Assembly (NCBI GenBank): GCA_022818135.1
Contig: JAFMSR010000002.1
Coordinates: forward strand, 52,257,545 to 52,321,544
Direction of reading: 5' to 3'
From: Saxidomus purpurata
Lineage: Eukaryota; Mollusca; Bivalvia; Venerida; Veneridae
Length of the DNA: 64,000 bases
In this document: positions 14,901-27,829 of the stretch, piece after piece
How the letters are laid out: the number at the start of each line of letters is the position of its first letter
How positions within the stretch are numbered: position 1 is the stretch's first letter
The notes under the pieces: model-generated
What the model was told of the DNA's origin: nothing
Databases searched by the model: none
What the model saw: only the letters and a program-made list of their open reading frames with translations
Position numbers and translations under genes: made by a program

Positions 14901-17900
14901 CAGTCACCTCTTTCATATTGATTCCCATTATGATGATCCTATTTAGTGCAATCATTACATTTTACCTTCCTGACGAAACAATCGATCAACAAATGCACAG
15001 ACGTGTCAGCAGTTATTCAATAACTTGATGACTGTAAAGGCATACCTGTAATATTTGTATCTTTTTATCTAGATGAACAGATGTCCACATTCCACAGTTC
15101 TATTTTCGGTGTAAGAATTGTTCTACCTTGTATGACTAAATGATGCATTTAATCATTTTCGCCGGAAACATGCACATGCAAATGCCAGTAAAATTGATAC
15201 ATGTTTAGCTTTGAGTTTGTTTGTAAGATGAAAACTAATATATAAAAGTTATTTTAAAGGATCTTTTTCGTTAAAGCTTTAGTCTGACTAGCATAATCTC
15301 TTTAAAAAAAGCTTCATTCATTTTATAAAATCTGTTTTAATCTGTAAGCATACTCTCAACACACTGACTTCTTGTCGATAGCTTTGTGTTCAGTGAAGTT
15401 TTCTATTCGTTAAAATGTTTATTTTTTTTTAATTTCTTATTATCCCATGCCTGCAATTATGTAAAAGCGTGACAATATATTTCTCTTTTGACATGAAACT
15501 TACACATTGCAAATATAGCCTGAGGGTTTCGAAGCCGATCTGAAATAATCCGGATTCATTTACTCTATCATTCAATTATTTATAAATCCATGCATCTCCA
15601 TGTAGTTTTCTACATATTTCTAGAAAATATTTCTAAAAAATTTCCAAGCAGGTGCTCGGGTGAATAAAAGTCACGTGGTCAATCATAATGCTTTAAAGCT
15701 GCTCGCTCTCAGATTTTGTTGAATAATATAAAGTTCTTCAAACTGTTGCAAACGCTTTTGAAATTCCAGTATAAACACATAGTGTAGCGGTGCCGTGTAA
15801 CCGACATTTTCAATCGATTTCTGCAAATTCCTACCTAAGATTTTGCTTATGTTTAAATTCTAGCTTTAAGTTTTATATTTATGTATAAGAATGTCAATTT
15901 TCAAAAAAATAAATGTTTCAACAGTAACTGAGAGCGAGCAGCTTTAAGCAATCCCCATGTGTTAATAATTCATCAAGTACATATAGAACACACGAGATAG
16001 GGAATGAAACGAATACGATTCATTTTGCAATAATGTATCAAATAACGTGAACGTTTTAAATGCATGTTTGATATTGTTTTCAATAATTTAGATATCAAAG
16101 ATGTTGTTTATTACTTGTATCATGAAAACATTTAACAACATTACAAGACACAGTCAGATAACAGTGTGATTCAGTTTCTCTATTAACCATACGTTTAATG
16201 ATTATGAACATACTGTTTTTGTTACGTAACGTTTTCTTCATTATATACGTATAATGCAGTGTAACACGCTAGAGTACGAATGTATTTGTCTAATCGGAAA
16301 ATATAATGCAGTGTAACACGTTAAAATACGAATGTATTTGTCTAATCGGAAAATATAATGCAGTGTAACACGTTAGAGTGCGAATGTATTTGTCTAATCG
16401 GAAAATATAATGCAGTGTAACACGTTAGAGTACGAATGTATTTGTCTAATCGGAAAATATTTGCTATTGGCCATTATTACTCTATTTTTTCGGCAAATTA
16501 CATCTTGGATAAGTTATTCAACTTAACATTATATATAAATGTTGCTGAAGCTTCATGGATACAGGAGTATCCGGGATATAAACGCATATTTATGTAATTA
16601 TCTTGATTCCAGGTGGCTTACTTAGTACATGTTTCATTTCACATTATATTAAGGTACATGAACATACAAGTATATACTAGACATTACATGATATCCCATT
16701 TAATATAAAAAAACCATTCATTTACGCCCAAAATGCCATAATGGTTAAGGGACGACAGGACAACCCTTTTATAATGGATGCTGTTTAGTTTATATGTAAC
16801 GTAAGCCATCTTCTTTGCAACTGTAGACCAATTGATGGACGTTTCTATCAATATCGTGCATAAACCATCCAAACGTATTGTAAAAAATATAACTATATCG
16901 ATTTCAACCGAATTACTAATTGTATAAGTGTAGAGTGTCTTTACAGTAATAGAAAATGCATAAACTCACTCCCAAAGGAACATACTGATAGAACCAGTAG
17001 TCGTGTATAAAACAAATTGATATTAATATTATTTATGTAGGACTGTTTGAATTGATGCATTGTAAAAAACTATTGTCTGTGCTATTTGATCAGCTGCGCT
17101 CTGACATCATTCTTGTTTCCATAACAATTTCTTTCTGATAAAGACTGTTTTATTAATACCATTATTGGGCTATATCTGAGTTTTGAGCGTTCATGTAACA
17201 ACAAACATTAAATCACACAAATGGGTATATACGTAGATGTTATTTCTTCGTTGTGAACCTAGTAAAAGAATGTTAAAATTAGAAAAACACTCACAGCACC
17301 AACTTGTATTGTATTATTGTTTTAACATGTTGCTCTGAAATATACTATAGCCAACCAAGCTACATAGTGAACCATTACCGGTATATGATTCATATTCTGA
17401 AATCACTTATGAATCATGATTTTGCAAATCAGTGCATTTACTTTTTGTATTTAATCCAGGTTCTATGCCTTTCTACACCGTCATGACTGTTTCGATGTCG
17501 AGCAGTGCTATTGCTTCTTGGATTAACCAGTGAACTGTTCTATTCTTATAAAAAACTTTATCTCAAAGTTGTTTCTGGTTCAACTTGGTAGAAGCGATGG
17601 GACCATTTATATTTATGCATGATTTACACTGTGCAGACAGACATGTATTATCAAAACACTTTCTGAAAATACACTGTTGTTGATGAACAATTAGGCCAAA
17701 CAAAAATATGTTTCATTCAGGTCTTTGCCAAAACAGTTAAGGTCGGCTGGTCTACAAATATTTACATTTTTATTTTTACACTTTAGCTACATGTATAAAA
17801 AGATTTTTGGTCACTGTCTAATAAAACAATTTGAGGTTGGCAGTTATAAGTTAACATCGGACAGGAGACCAGAAAAACACTCTTCACTAATCATCCTTGT

Positions 17901-20900
17901 TGACTTTTTATTTTCAGGTTTATATATAATATTCTACTTAATAGTAACGTCAGCTTTCGCTGGTGTAACGGTGCCATACAATGCTTTAATAGCCGACAAG
18001 TCACATCATTCTCAACGAGGTAATTGCATACACAAAACGTAATATTTCTTAAGTTCTTATCTTTTTTTATGTTTTATTCTGCCTTTATACATGTATTACG
18101 AAAGATCACTGCAACATTGTGTTTAAATTAAATGAACAAGCGCCTTATAGCCTTACATCAAATGTATTTTGTTTTTAAATTTTCACTAGACTACGCTTAA
18201 TTTTTCTGTCGAGATTTAAGATAAACTTTCATTGAAATGCACTTAGCCTTAATTACACACATTTTGAAATAACTTGTAACTTTTTGTTGTTTACTCACAG
18301 AATATCGAATTCATTTTCTAGGTTTGAATTCTGGGGTAATGGCAGCCATGATATTAATTGGAAACGTTAGTGGGGCTGCCGTTGGAACGTCATTTACAGT
18401 AAGATTTATTTCTCAAAATTATCAGTCAATATGAATCAGTTTTTACTTAGAATATATTGCAAATTACACATCACAGATAAAGTGTCTTTATTAGGTTTAC
18501 AGACGCGAAACTAGTGAATATATATATTAACGTTATAGGTGTTTCAAGAGAAACTTTTAAGTACTAATAAATACCTTTCAAATAGTGAATACTACCAATT
18601 TTGAAAGTAAATTACTAAAGTATATTAGCGTTACATAGCAGTTTCATTTCCATTGAATATTACGAAAATCACTTTAATTTACTATTTATAATAATCCATT
18701 TTCAGTTCAGGTAACAGTCCCGATTGTTTTTACTGTTTTCTTACTTGTATCCCATTTTTCTTAACTATAATGAACTACGACCATTTTGAAGGGAACTATA
18801 AGTTTTAAGATTAAGACATTTTCTTTTAGTAACGGGATTCGAAAACCGAATCTTATAGAACAATCACAGTCAAATAAAATGAAGCGTGAGATAAAAAGGA
18901 AACATGACTTTCATTTTTATGTATATTGAAGGAAGAAGCGACTTCAAAATAGTTAAGGTATACTGCATGCTATTCTGTGAATGTGATCCATGCAGCTCTG
19001 TCTGTATTGCCTGGTGCGTGGCGCTTATTACTTCAGATGTAGACTAAGTGTCGTCCTAATAATTTCTAGACTCTACATCAAAATCTATTTGCTTAAACAT
19101 TTTCCAGTAACATTCCATTACAGACAATAACATCATTACAATATCAGTTATTTTTTAGAAATTTGCAATAGTCATTAAAAGTCTGAAGATGAAGATAACT
19201 ATTTGAATAATTAAACAGCTGAAAATGTCAGTATGTGTGTGTATGTTGTTTTGTAAGCGCACCCTTGAGCATATTGTTTATCTTTGCATCACATTGTTTT
19301 TCTTTGCAGCATATTGGTGTCATTGGTGCCTATTCTATATCGATTACCATTGTTCTTATAACTCAAGTGATAACAATTTTTACGACAACAGAAGATGAAG
19401 GAAAACATGTTGTAGAACCATTAAGTATGTTTCTTAATCTACCTTCAGCTGTATGTTATGATAGAATCACGGTTTATAATCAATATACATGCCAATCATG
19501 CAAACCTCATGAACAGCTGAAAGAATAATACATTTGTCCTAGTGAATAGAAAATGTGTAGGACGAATAGTATTTTATAGAGTTAAGGTTTTCGTTGTTTT
19601 ATATCATTTACTAATACAAGTAAAGATTTTTTTAATGACAGTCACATATTCCTCATGTAATATGTCGAGGTGACCCAATGGTCCAAAGGCTAAATGTGCT
19701 TGAATGGAGGAAACAGAAATCGTTAAAATTATAAATCTATTCCATTCATGTAATTGTGTTCAGGGTGGTTTTACTACTAAGTATGTATCAATAGCTTACC
19801 GAACAACTGTTTCTTCGATAACCCGGTGTTCGACATCCATTTCATTCTTCTTTGCGAGAAATGTAAATGCTACAACGTATAGGGATTACATCATTCAAAG
19901 CGCCTTAAGCCTTTACGCTGCTTGAGGGTAGTTATTCTGCCTTGGCGATCAGCGCAAATCATGGCCAATCTGAATATACGTGCACTCTGATCATGATCTG
20001 CACTGTTTGCGATTCGGGATATACATTTTCAATGGGAAAGCTTCAGAACAACAAATATTATTGTCAAAATAGAAAGATGACAAGTCCGTATAAATTGTAT
20101 GAGGTTAAAGGTAATTAATGTATAGGCCTTACCGATAAGTACGCTGTGAATAATACATGTACATTATAAGCGATTAATGTGTCTTGTAAGTAAGTGTTTG
20201 CGATTTTGATTACGACATTGTTTGATTTATTGTAAATACAAACCTTAAGATCCGTATTGTTTACTTGCAGATTGTTTGTCCATGTTTTGTGGCTTCTGGG
20301 ATCCATTGAAAGGTACGTCTATCTTTTAGTTAACTCTGGCATAGATTGTATTTTATTTGTATATTCTGGCCTATCCTTACCCTGTATTTATAACCATTGC
20401 CATATCAATGATGACCATGTTTGGAGCAGGGGCGACACCGAAATGTTCATGTTTTATAATGATAGAAATTGGCGCCAATGAAATGTGCATGTTGACCATA
20501 GTCAAATTAAGGTCAAATAGATGACACGAGAAAATGTTACTTTTATATCATGGTCAAATCGTGTTGGTTGAAATGTTTTTACAATGTTTGAATTTCATGT
20601 TGATATTATAACCACATCATGTTCCTCACAAATTTGATCTTTATCGGACCTATTCTGAGTCTGATCAAATAACGGTAAAATCAGTGTCATGTAAAATGTT
20701 ACTTCAGTATCATGATCAAGACGTGTTTGTCAAAGTGGCACTGTTTTGACCGTGTCAGTACCATATAATGCACTTTAAACCCTTCGTTTATGACCATTGC
20801 CAAAACAATTAACATGTTTTTCCAACTTGGAAAATAAGGCAATGAAATTTCCATGTAAAACGCTGTTTTGATCATGTCCATATCAATGACAAGATTGTAG

Positions 20901-23900
20901 ACCTTTATTTTACTAGGATCAGTTAAAGGTCAATGCATCTCAATGCAAAAATCTTTCTTCCATATCACACAGTCAGGTCACGTTGATTAAGTGCTACTGT
21001 TTAGTCTACGATTGAAATATAATGTCGTGTTAAATCCATCTTCTGTCTTTTTTTTTTTTTTTTTTTTTTGGTTTTTTTTTTTTTTTTTTTTATTTTTTTT
21101 AAAAAAATTTTTAAAATTTTTTTTTTTTTATAAAATGGTGGGATTGTTTTTTTAAAGTTAGTTCTGTTGATAGACAAATCAAAGTCAAAACGGATAATTT
21201 GGCAGCCTGTTTTGGCCTTGATATGGCAATGTTCCATTTGACATACCTAGTCAAACCACGTTTCAGATATGGTCGAATGACGGTCATATTGTTGTCATTT
21301 CGGCTCATGTTACACTGCAGTTTGACCATGTCTGGAACATGGTTTGACCCGGTATATCAAATGGAACCATGCTATTTCAAGGCCAAACAAATGTTTGTAA
21401 AAATCTGCTATGACCATGAAAATATCTATGATCTTGATGGAATGTTATGGAACTCATACCGTCATAGCTATTTTCATTTCAAAATCAATCTTACAGAACA
21501 GTATCATAACATGGTTGTTTCAGAGTGATTTGTGAACATGGTCTATTCCTAATGTTACAGTGTTCCAGTAGGCATACCTGATCATACCATGTTTCAAAAT
21601 ATGACATAATACATCTTAAACATGGCTAGAATCTGGTATTCGATCATGATTGAACCATGGTTTCTTCATTGTTCTACCATGGTTTGTGCATGAATTTTTA
21701 CGCAAATTTTTATGCAAGCTGATGTATGTGAAACAAGTGTGTAAAAGGGATGAAAAGTCGTGATTCTCAGTTTGCCCGTTATATATTGTTATATCATGCA
21801 AACTGCAATATTTAAAGTAGGTACTGTTACAGTATAAAATAAAGGTTTCAATCGCTTGTTGTTTTGACTCTAGCTTAGGGTACATGTAGATGTGTGGCAA
21901 ATCCATATTTTCTACCAAAACCGAACGTGCTAAAAGTGCTAGATACCTAATGTACTGGTTGTCACATTCTAATAACGGGCAAAAAACCATCAAATACATA
22001 TTTGCTCTCTTAACATAGATTGTAAGACAGTGGTCACCTGAATAGTGATTTGTTTTTGCCAATTCAGCCTACTGAATATCTATATTAACGAAGCGCCAAT
22101 GTCTGTGCATTTATTTTACTCTAGACTTATAAGCTAATCATACCGTAATTTCAAGATCATGTGCCATTGGAAAGAATAAACACGACCTATGTTTAAGGCA
22201 AAGCCACTTCCCAACACACAAGTATCTTATGTAGTGAAAGTATATCGCATTAAAACCTCAAAGTAAACCCGGCATCGTGTCAATAGTTTGCAAGTTACTG
22301 CCTGTGTCTTAAAGGGTGACAATGCTTAGTTGTCATGTAGCAAGGCTCTTTTCTTTTATGAAAATTGGAGTGAGTAATATGAGAACTCCTGAAAAATTTC
22401 TCATTCTATATATTTCATGACTTGTAATAAAACTTTCAATGGACGGACAATTCTTCATAAAATATATGCATGTGCATCAATTCCTGCTGCAATTTCTTGA
22501 TAAACACCAGCTATAAAGTTTTCTACGATGAAATTCCCTTGTAGTGTATATAATAATAGAGATGCTGATCTATTTCAGAACATGATTTTCGATGGGTCTT
22601 TATAACAAGATTTCTGATGCAGCAAGGTGTATCAACTGTCACTGGGTAATATCAATACCTACTGAACTTCCAATTGCAGTTTGTTTTAAGAAAGTCTAAT
22701 AATTTACTAGTAAGTTACAAAATACAAGATTCTTAATTTTGCGTAATTTGAGCTGTTGATTTCACCTAAACCTATCCCGCGAGGCCTGTTTTGAAAACGA
22801 TTGTAGCCACAATATTAAACAAGCTATTATAGATCTGACGAGTTTTCTGTGTTTTCTTCATTACGTTGTTAAATTATTATATTTTCACAGATTTCTTGAA
22901 TACTGGTTGCATGATATGGTGTACTTGCCTCACTGCTGGACGGCGGCAACAAGTGTAGCAATCATGTTGCTACCTATGTTATTTGCTGCTGCATGTAGCT
23001 CTATAATATTTGGAATTATATCGGATAGATTCCACAGACGAAAACCCATTGTGATCTGCGCAGGTAACCTTTTTGACTGCAATAAGATATAGTTTAGCGC
23101 AGGTTCTATATTTCAATTGTAAGATGAAATCTGTAAGAATAGTCAAATTCAACAGTTTGATACCTTACAGAGGCTTTCTCTTTCAACCTAAATACTATTG
23201 GCCTGACAAGGAAAACCTTTGTTTTTAATTGTTACCCGCTTCTATTATCCATCAAGCTAGATCAATAAATGCTAATTTTCACAAAACACACATGTTTCAA
23301 TATGTGCTTTCGAGTAATTCACACACTTATGTTATTATCAATATCTTTGTTAACTTAATGTATGGTGACAGACAACAACATCTGTACAAGGCAGCCAATA
23401 TGACCGATTTTACCAGTGCTTTGTGTTTAGATTTGAGATATTTAGTAAAGAAACATTCTGTGTCAATAAGTTATCTCCCAATCTAAATTGTTAATCAAGA
23501 AAGGATTAACATTAACTTAAATACACATGAACAAGCACATTACGGGACTAAATGTATACATGAAATATCAAAATTTAATACGTTTTGGTTTCCGTGAAAT
23601 TGGTTTGTATCGAATTAACGATCTGTTTGTAAATAAAGGGAAACAATAAAATTCAATTTCCTTTGCTAAATTGAAGTTGAGTTAGTTGCTTTTCATTTGT
23701 TTACTTCCTGTCGTTTGCAAAAATTACGCAATGCATGATTTTGAAAATAAAAGAAACCTTGCTTATGAGGAAATAACTGAAAAATCGGGTTGATAACTTT
23801 TTTTCTGCAGTGTAATATTGAAAATGGATAAAGTATTCAACATCAAAAGGGGATTGATTTAAAGGTTTATAATTGGAATTTGGCCATGTAATAGATTTGT

Positions 23901-25011
23901 TTGAAACTTTAACATCTGATCATTTACACTTATTTATGTTCACTTAGCGCTTAATTCAAGTAAGATTTTCACTGGAGGCATTTTTAAAAATTGATTTCCC
24001 TATCCTGGTTGCCCAACCAAGATAGACTTATTTTATCATAAGTAAAAATTTGATACACATACTTTGCCTGCAGAAAGATATAAATATAAGACCTATTATA
24101 TTATATTTGTGAAATATTTGCATTAAATATTATATATTTAGATGGAATTCATTAGAAATTCAAGTTTGAAAAGATATTATTACCTCCTTTACATATCTTG
24201 GGTGCGCACCCAAGATAGGTTGAAATAAATCAATTCAGAAGCTACACGTAGGTTTAAAACTTGCATTTTGGTTCAGAATGTTAAGATATTGGTAAATCTT
24301 TCCAATTCAAATGTAAAAGTAGAAATTATATTGAAATAAAAAAGAAATACTCAACGTTTTAAATACTTTCATATTAAAGGGGAGTAATAACAAAATTTCA
24401 TAAAAGTTAATGAAATGTAAATTTCTGATAGGGATCTAACTCAATGTAATTGGTCTTTTTGTTCATTAAATTAATCTCTAACAGAATAAACAAAAAGTAA
24501 AAATCGTCATAAAATGTTGCTTATAAGTAATTGACCACCTTTAATTAAGTATTATTTAATATTATTTCATTGTACAAATTACATATACATATGTACAAAG
24601 GTATGCTTAATATGTATAACTGGATCGGGCCACGAGTTATCACAACATCAGAAACGGACCTGTCCTATCGAATGATAGGAAAAACTAAACTCCAGTGACA
24701 GCGAATGCTGATATATATAATGATAAATTTCGTTTCAGCGGCAATTATGAGTACGAGTATTGCTTCGATGATCATACTGTCAGGGAAAAGTGCATTCTAT
24801 ATTGCTATTGTCACGTCATTCTGTTTCGGTACGATTTTAAGCTTTTAATTTTTTCTTAGATTATCATATTAAAGAAGATTAATTTAAATGTTATTTCAAC
24901 AATTAAAAGCAAAACTTTACATAAACATCAATTAAATGCAACAACATCAGCAAATTGTTATGGAAGGTGAACACTTAAAAAAAAAAAAAAAAAAAAAAAA
25001 TAAAATTTTAT

Positions 25012-25048
<37 letters not shown>

Positions 25049-25122
25049 GGTGTGGTGTTTTTTTTTTAAAAAAAAAAAAAAAAATATTTTTTTTATATTT
25101 TTTTTTTTTTTTTTTTTTTTAA

Positions 25123-25153
<31 letters not shown>

Positions 25154-25605
25154 GTTTTTTTTTTTAAAAAAATTTTTTTTTTTTTTTTTTTTTAAATTTT
25201 TTTTTTTTTTTTTATTTTAATATTTTTTTTTTTTTTTTTTTTTTTTTATGTTATTTATATTAAATTTAAAAAAATTTTTCTTTTTTTTTTCTTATTATTG
25301 GACCTTTAATAAGAGGTTTATTTTTTCTTTTAGGTGTTGGATTTGGTTCTTTTCAATCTGTGGATTTTGCTTTGGTTATGGATGTTTTGCCACAGGAAAA
25401 GGATAAAGCCAAAGACATAGCCGTTTGGCATCAAGCCCTTATTTTGCCAAATGCACTAGCAACGCCCGTCGGAGGGTTGATCCTTGACTATTTTCAGCAA
25501 GTTGATTGTGTGATAGGCCTTGGATATATTATACTGTTTGCTGTTACTGCCGTGTATTTCTGTTTGAGTGGTTTATTTGTGACGAAAATAAGACGTGCCC
25601 GATAA
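5909..25605 (+). CDS. MFS transporter, 12 membrane segments, 542 aa, 15 exons
   Basis: The joined exons are 5909-6030, 8938-9059, 10840-10920, 12113-12218, 12744-12791, 13824-13863, 14033-14204, 17918-18019, 18322-18398, 19310-19424, 20271-20312, 22579-22645, 22891-23063, 24739-24828 and 25334-25605. They total 1629 nt, every phase matches, and all junctions are GT/AG. Visible features: a cytosolic N-terminus rich in Thr, Lys and Glu; TM1 near residues 56-80; a loop 2-3 signature SDR at 122-124 followed by GKRRP at 130-134; a large loop 3-4 (about 160-230) with N-glycosylation sequons at 169 and 188; VPYNALIADKS at 249-259; HDFRW at 344-348; loop 8-9 SDRFHRRKP at 409-417; and a VDFALVMD block at 462-469 ending in TM12 and a basic tail. 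The paired RRP/RRKP loops recall the GPH/SLC45 branch of MFS proton-coupled sugar symporters, but the substrate cannot be read from sequence. The start is the first Met after an in-exon acceptor (5902-5903). Exon 12 (67 nt) is easily missed and is required by phase. Confidence 0.93.
7842..7862. repeat. Short hairpin
   Basis: CCTGGGGACT and AGTCCCCTAGG pair around a three-base loop inside intron 1 of the transporter. This is sequence structure only; no function is inferred. Confidence 0.5.
8141..8192. repeat. Short tandem repeat of a TACGGAAA motif
   Basis: Five ACGGAAA-type units (CACGGAAAAG, TACGGATATT, TACGGAAATT, TACGGAAATG, TACGGAATTC) follow one another in intron 1. Confidence 0.6.
11161..11345 (-). 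mobile_element. tRNA-derived SINE, inverted copy of the 4.65-kb family
   Basis: Read on the minus strand, it gives GCAGAGGTTTAGATGTC, then a B box GGTTTGAGCCCCAC, then CACGACCGTACCTCC, CACCAGTATTAGTTTTCTAG, GAACCCGAGAGTGACTCG and a tail with TTCGAGCTAAA and CAGTATAAACT. Each block has a counterpart in the same order at 4648-4831. It lies in intron 3 of the transporter, antisense to it. No clear target duplication was seen, so the ends are approximate. Confidence 0.85.
11650..11850 (-). mobile_element. Probable second type of tRNA-derived SINE
   Basis: On the minus strand, GGTGGCGCGGTGGTCGAGTT followed by GTTAACGC resembles a class II tRNA head with its A box, and GGTGCTCGGTTCATAGC is a degenerate B box about 50 bases later. 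The sequence beyond it (toward 11650) resembles none of the other SINEs here. Boundaries were not resolved. Confidence 0.5.
16251..16458. repeat. 52-bp tandem repeat, exactly 4 units
   Basis: Units begin at 16251, 16303, 16355 and 16407 with ATAATGCAGTGTAACACG and end with TTGTCTAATCGGAAAAT. They differ at only a few positions (for example CTAGAG, TTAAAA, TTAGAG), so the array is young. It lies in intron 7 of the transporter. Confidence 0.95.
20350..21660. repeat. Region dense in GACCATG / CATGGTC motifs with a homopolymer core
   Basis: In intron 11 of the transporter, short motifs such as GACCATG, ATCATGGTCAAA, AACATGGTTTGACC and ACCATGGTTTC recur in both orientations every 40-120 bases. 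A long T-rich block interrupts them at 21048-21130. This looks like a decayed array or an inverted-repeat element. No unit length could be fixed. Confidence 0.4.
24001..24217. repeat. Two related 24-bp palindromes 193 bp apart
   Basis: The second, at 24194-24217, is a perfect palindrome with half-site TATCTTGGGTGC. The first, at 24001-24024, has half-site TATCCTGGTTGC and is palindromic except for its centre and one outer pair. Both lie in intron 13 of the transporter. Confidence 0.85.
24972..25310. repeat. Nearly pure A/T homopolymer block
   Basis: About 340 bases consist almost only of runs of A or T, ending 24 bases before the last transporter exon. The run structure (tens of T, then tens of A, with rare G) looks more like uncertain consensus over a poly-A/T tract than a natural sequence. 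Its true length is unreliable. Confidence 0.8.
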
Positions 25606-25686
25606 TTGTTTTTAAACCAGCTGTTCTTTTAGATATCTAGTCATCTTCCTGATATATATCCTTAACACGATATGCTTTTTGCATTT

Positions 25687-25692
25687 AATAAA
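25687..25692 (+). terminator. Polyadenylation signal of the transporter gene
   Basis: AATAAA lies 82 bases after the stop codon on the sense strand, a normal position for a short 3'UTR. Confidence 0.65.
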
Positions 25693-26777
25693 GAATTACT
25701 AATTTTGTTTACAAACGCAAAGGTTATAATTGAGAGTTAAGAAAAAACAGGTAACTTCTTAAGCATTACTGTATAAACTGATGTGTGTTTCTAATGCATT
25801 ATAAAACAGCCCAAATATGCACCGCTTACTAAATTTTGATACATTCTGATACACAATGTATTTACAAAAATCTAATATCAGACATTTAAGCATATCGGTT
25901 TAGAAATACCGCTTTCTTTTGTACTTTCAAGCAAATATTAATGGGTTGTAACGTTCACTTAGTATATATTCAGATCTCGTATTGTCGGTTAAGGAACGTA
26001 CTTCTTACTTTCTTTAATGCACCTGCCTTTACCATTCCTACAACGATACATTTGAAGATGGCATTTTATACCAAAGGTTTTTATCAATGTTAATTACGTT
26101 GAAGACTATTGTTGTTCAGGGGACTTTTGTATGCTGTTTTCGTTGTTAGCATACTTGTTACTACTTATTACATTAGTGTGATATAACTCAATACGAAACT
26201 ATGTATTCAGTATTTACATTCTGTGTTCGGAAACCTATTATTTATTACATGAATACAAACTCTTTTTCCTCTGTAACCTATGTGATGTCGAAGCAGATGT
26301 ATTTGATTGTATATTGTATATAACTCCAAAAACCTCATTTAGAAATACTTGTCCAAAAACTAATGGTTTACATGTATCTGAGCCTCTTGGATCTTCATAT
26401 TATAAGACTTCCAACTAAGCTTAGGCTGCCTGTACTTCCTCAAATCCGAAAGAAACACAAGGGAAACTTGAATGTATATGTAACAATGGTAAGTTTCACT
26501 TTTATCAAAACGAAACCTATTCGTCTGTGTGAATATATTAAGTATTTTGTCTCGATATACCGCTATGTTGCATGTATTAATAAACACGTTTATTACTGGT
26601 AATTAATTTCAACCTGAGAGATATATACAAGATATTTATTTCTTATGACTTTTGTTTATTACATACAAATTGTACTGTTATTAATATAGATTTATCTGTG
26701 TTTGATTAATAAAAAAAGTAATTCACATGGCAACTGAATAATGTTCTTTGAACACACATTTATTGAACTAGTTTGTT

Positions 26778-27207
26778 TCTTTTTCATTTCCTTATTAATC
26801 CAGTCTCGGTAAAATGAAACTAACGTAAAATCCTGGCGGCATTATCTATTCCGAATCTCACGATTCATGCGTTAAACACAAAAATCGACCATGTAGTATA
26901 AGCATTTCGATACTGGCCATGTATTTTGAACATATTAGTTATTATAAAACATATATATTTGAAAAGATCATATTAGATAGCTATGACATGAAGCTTCACG
27001 CCTGAAATTTCAGTGTTTGACCTTGATTTTGAAATAGATTCACTTATATGTAGGACGTTTTAACTTAAATTGTAGCATGCGATAATACTCGCATTTTGTG
27101 TATAAATGTTTTACTAGAAGAAACAACTTGGCTTATGTACACGACGTACCTTTTAAATACCATGACGGATCTGCACTCTCACAACTGTGTGATCCACCAC
27201 TATCTCC
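26778..27207 (-). pseudogene. Relic of a trypsin-like serine protease, two 3' exons
   Basis: Exon relic 27150-27207 translates to GDSGGSHSC then PSWYLKG, the catalytic-serine exon of an S1 protease. It has the same phase as the intact copies downstream and is 3 nt longer. Its splice acceptor reads CCG instead of CAG, and the usual Pro after GDSGG is Ser. A second relic at about 26778-26853 matches the terminal exon: PGFYV, then after a frameshift VSFYRDWINKEM. The Gly-Cys-Gly segment is missing. No earlier exons were found up to 38 kb. Orientation matches the proteases at 38-63 kb, so this is probably a dead third member of the cluster. Confidence 0.75.
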
Positions 27208-27829
27208 CGGCAATCAAATCATCATTTGTAAACAGACAATTGCTTAAAAAAATATTTTAAAAGTAAGAATTATAACCACGAAGCAAATAGGAACTAACGA
27301 AGGAATAAATGTTACTAAGTGTAGTTTTCTCTCAGAGGCTCACAGTGTGATTTTCTAAAAGGCAAATAAAATTACTGATCTGTTAAAATGGTCAAAAGGG
27401 GGGGGAGAAAAAGCCCCCCGGAGATTTTTTGAGAACAGAAAAAGTTTACCAATAATTCAATAAATGTCTAAAATTGATATGCAGAGCTTTCATTACTCTG
27501 TTTGGACAGCATTATCCAGGAAATGATATGTGTAAGACAAATGAAATACTCTTGACTGGCACTCAAAGTTTGTATATTGTATATTTGGATATTTGATCAA
27601 TCCTACCTCCCCGTGCATGGATGGGTTGGTCACTATGCTGAAGGAGAGATAGAATGCACCACAACTGACCCTCATTTGTGTTCATATCACCCCCTATAAC
27701 TAACTTACTGTGTTGTGCAATCTATGAACATTTTTAACCAAATGTCTGAAGAAAAAAGTATTTCGTAGATGGGGCTGTTTGTAAGCTACAAGCAAATGAA
27801 GTCAGTCAAAAAGAGTGTTCTGCACATGA

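Noticed and set aside
19676..19730. tRNA-like stretch (CCAATGGTCCAAAGGC)
   Set aside because: No B box at a plausible distance.
21001..21329. Lys-rich minus-strand open frames
   Set aside because: Translation of a poly-T tract.
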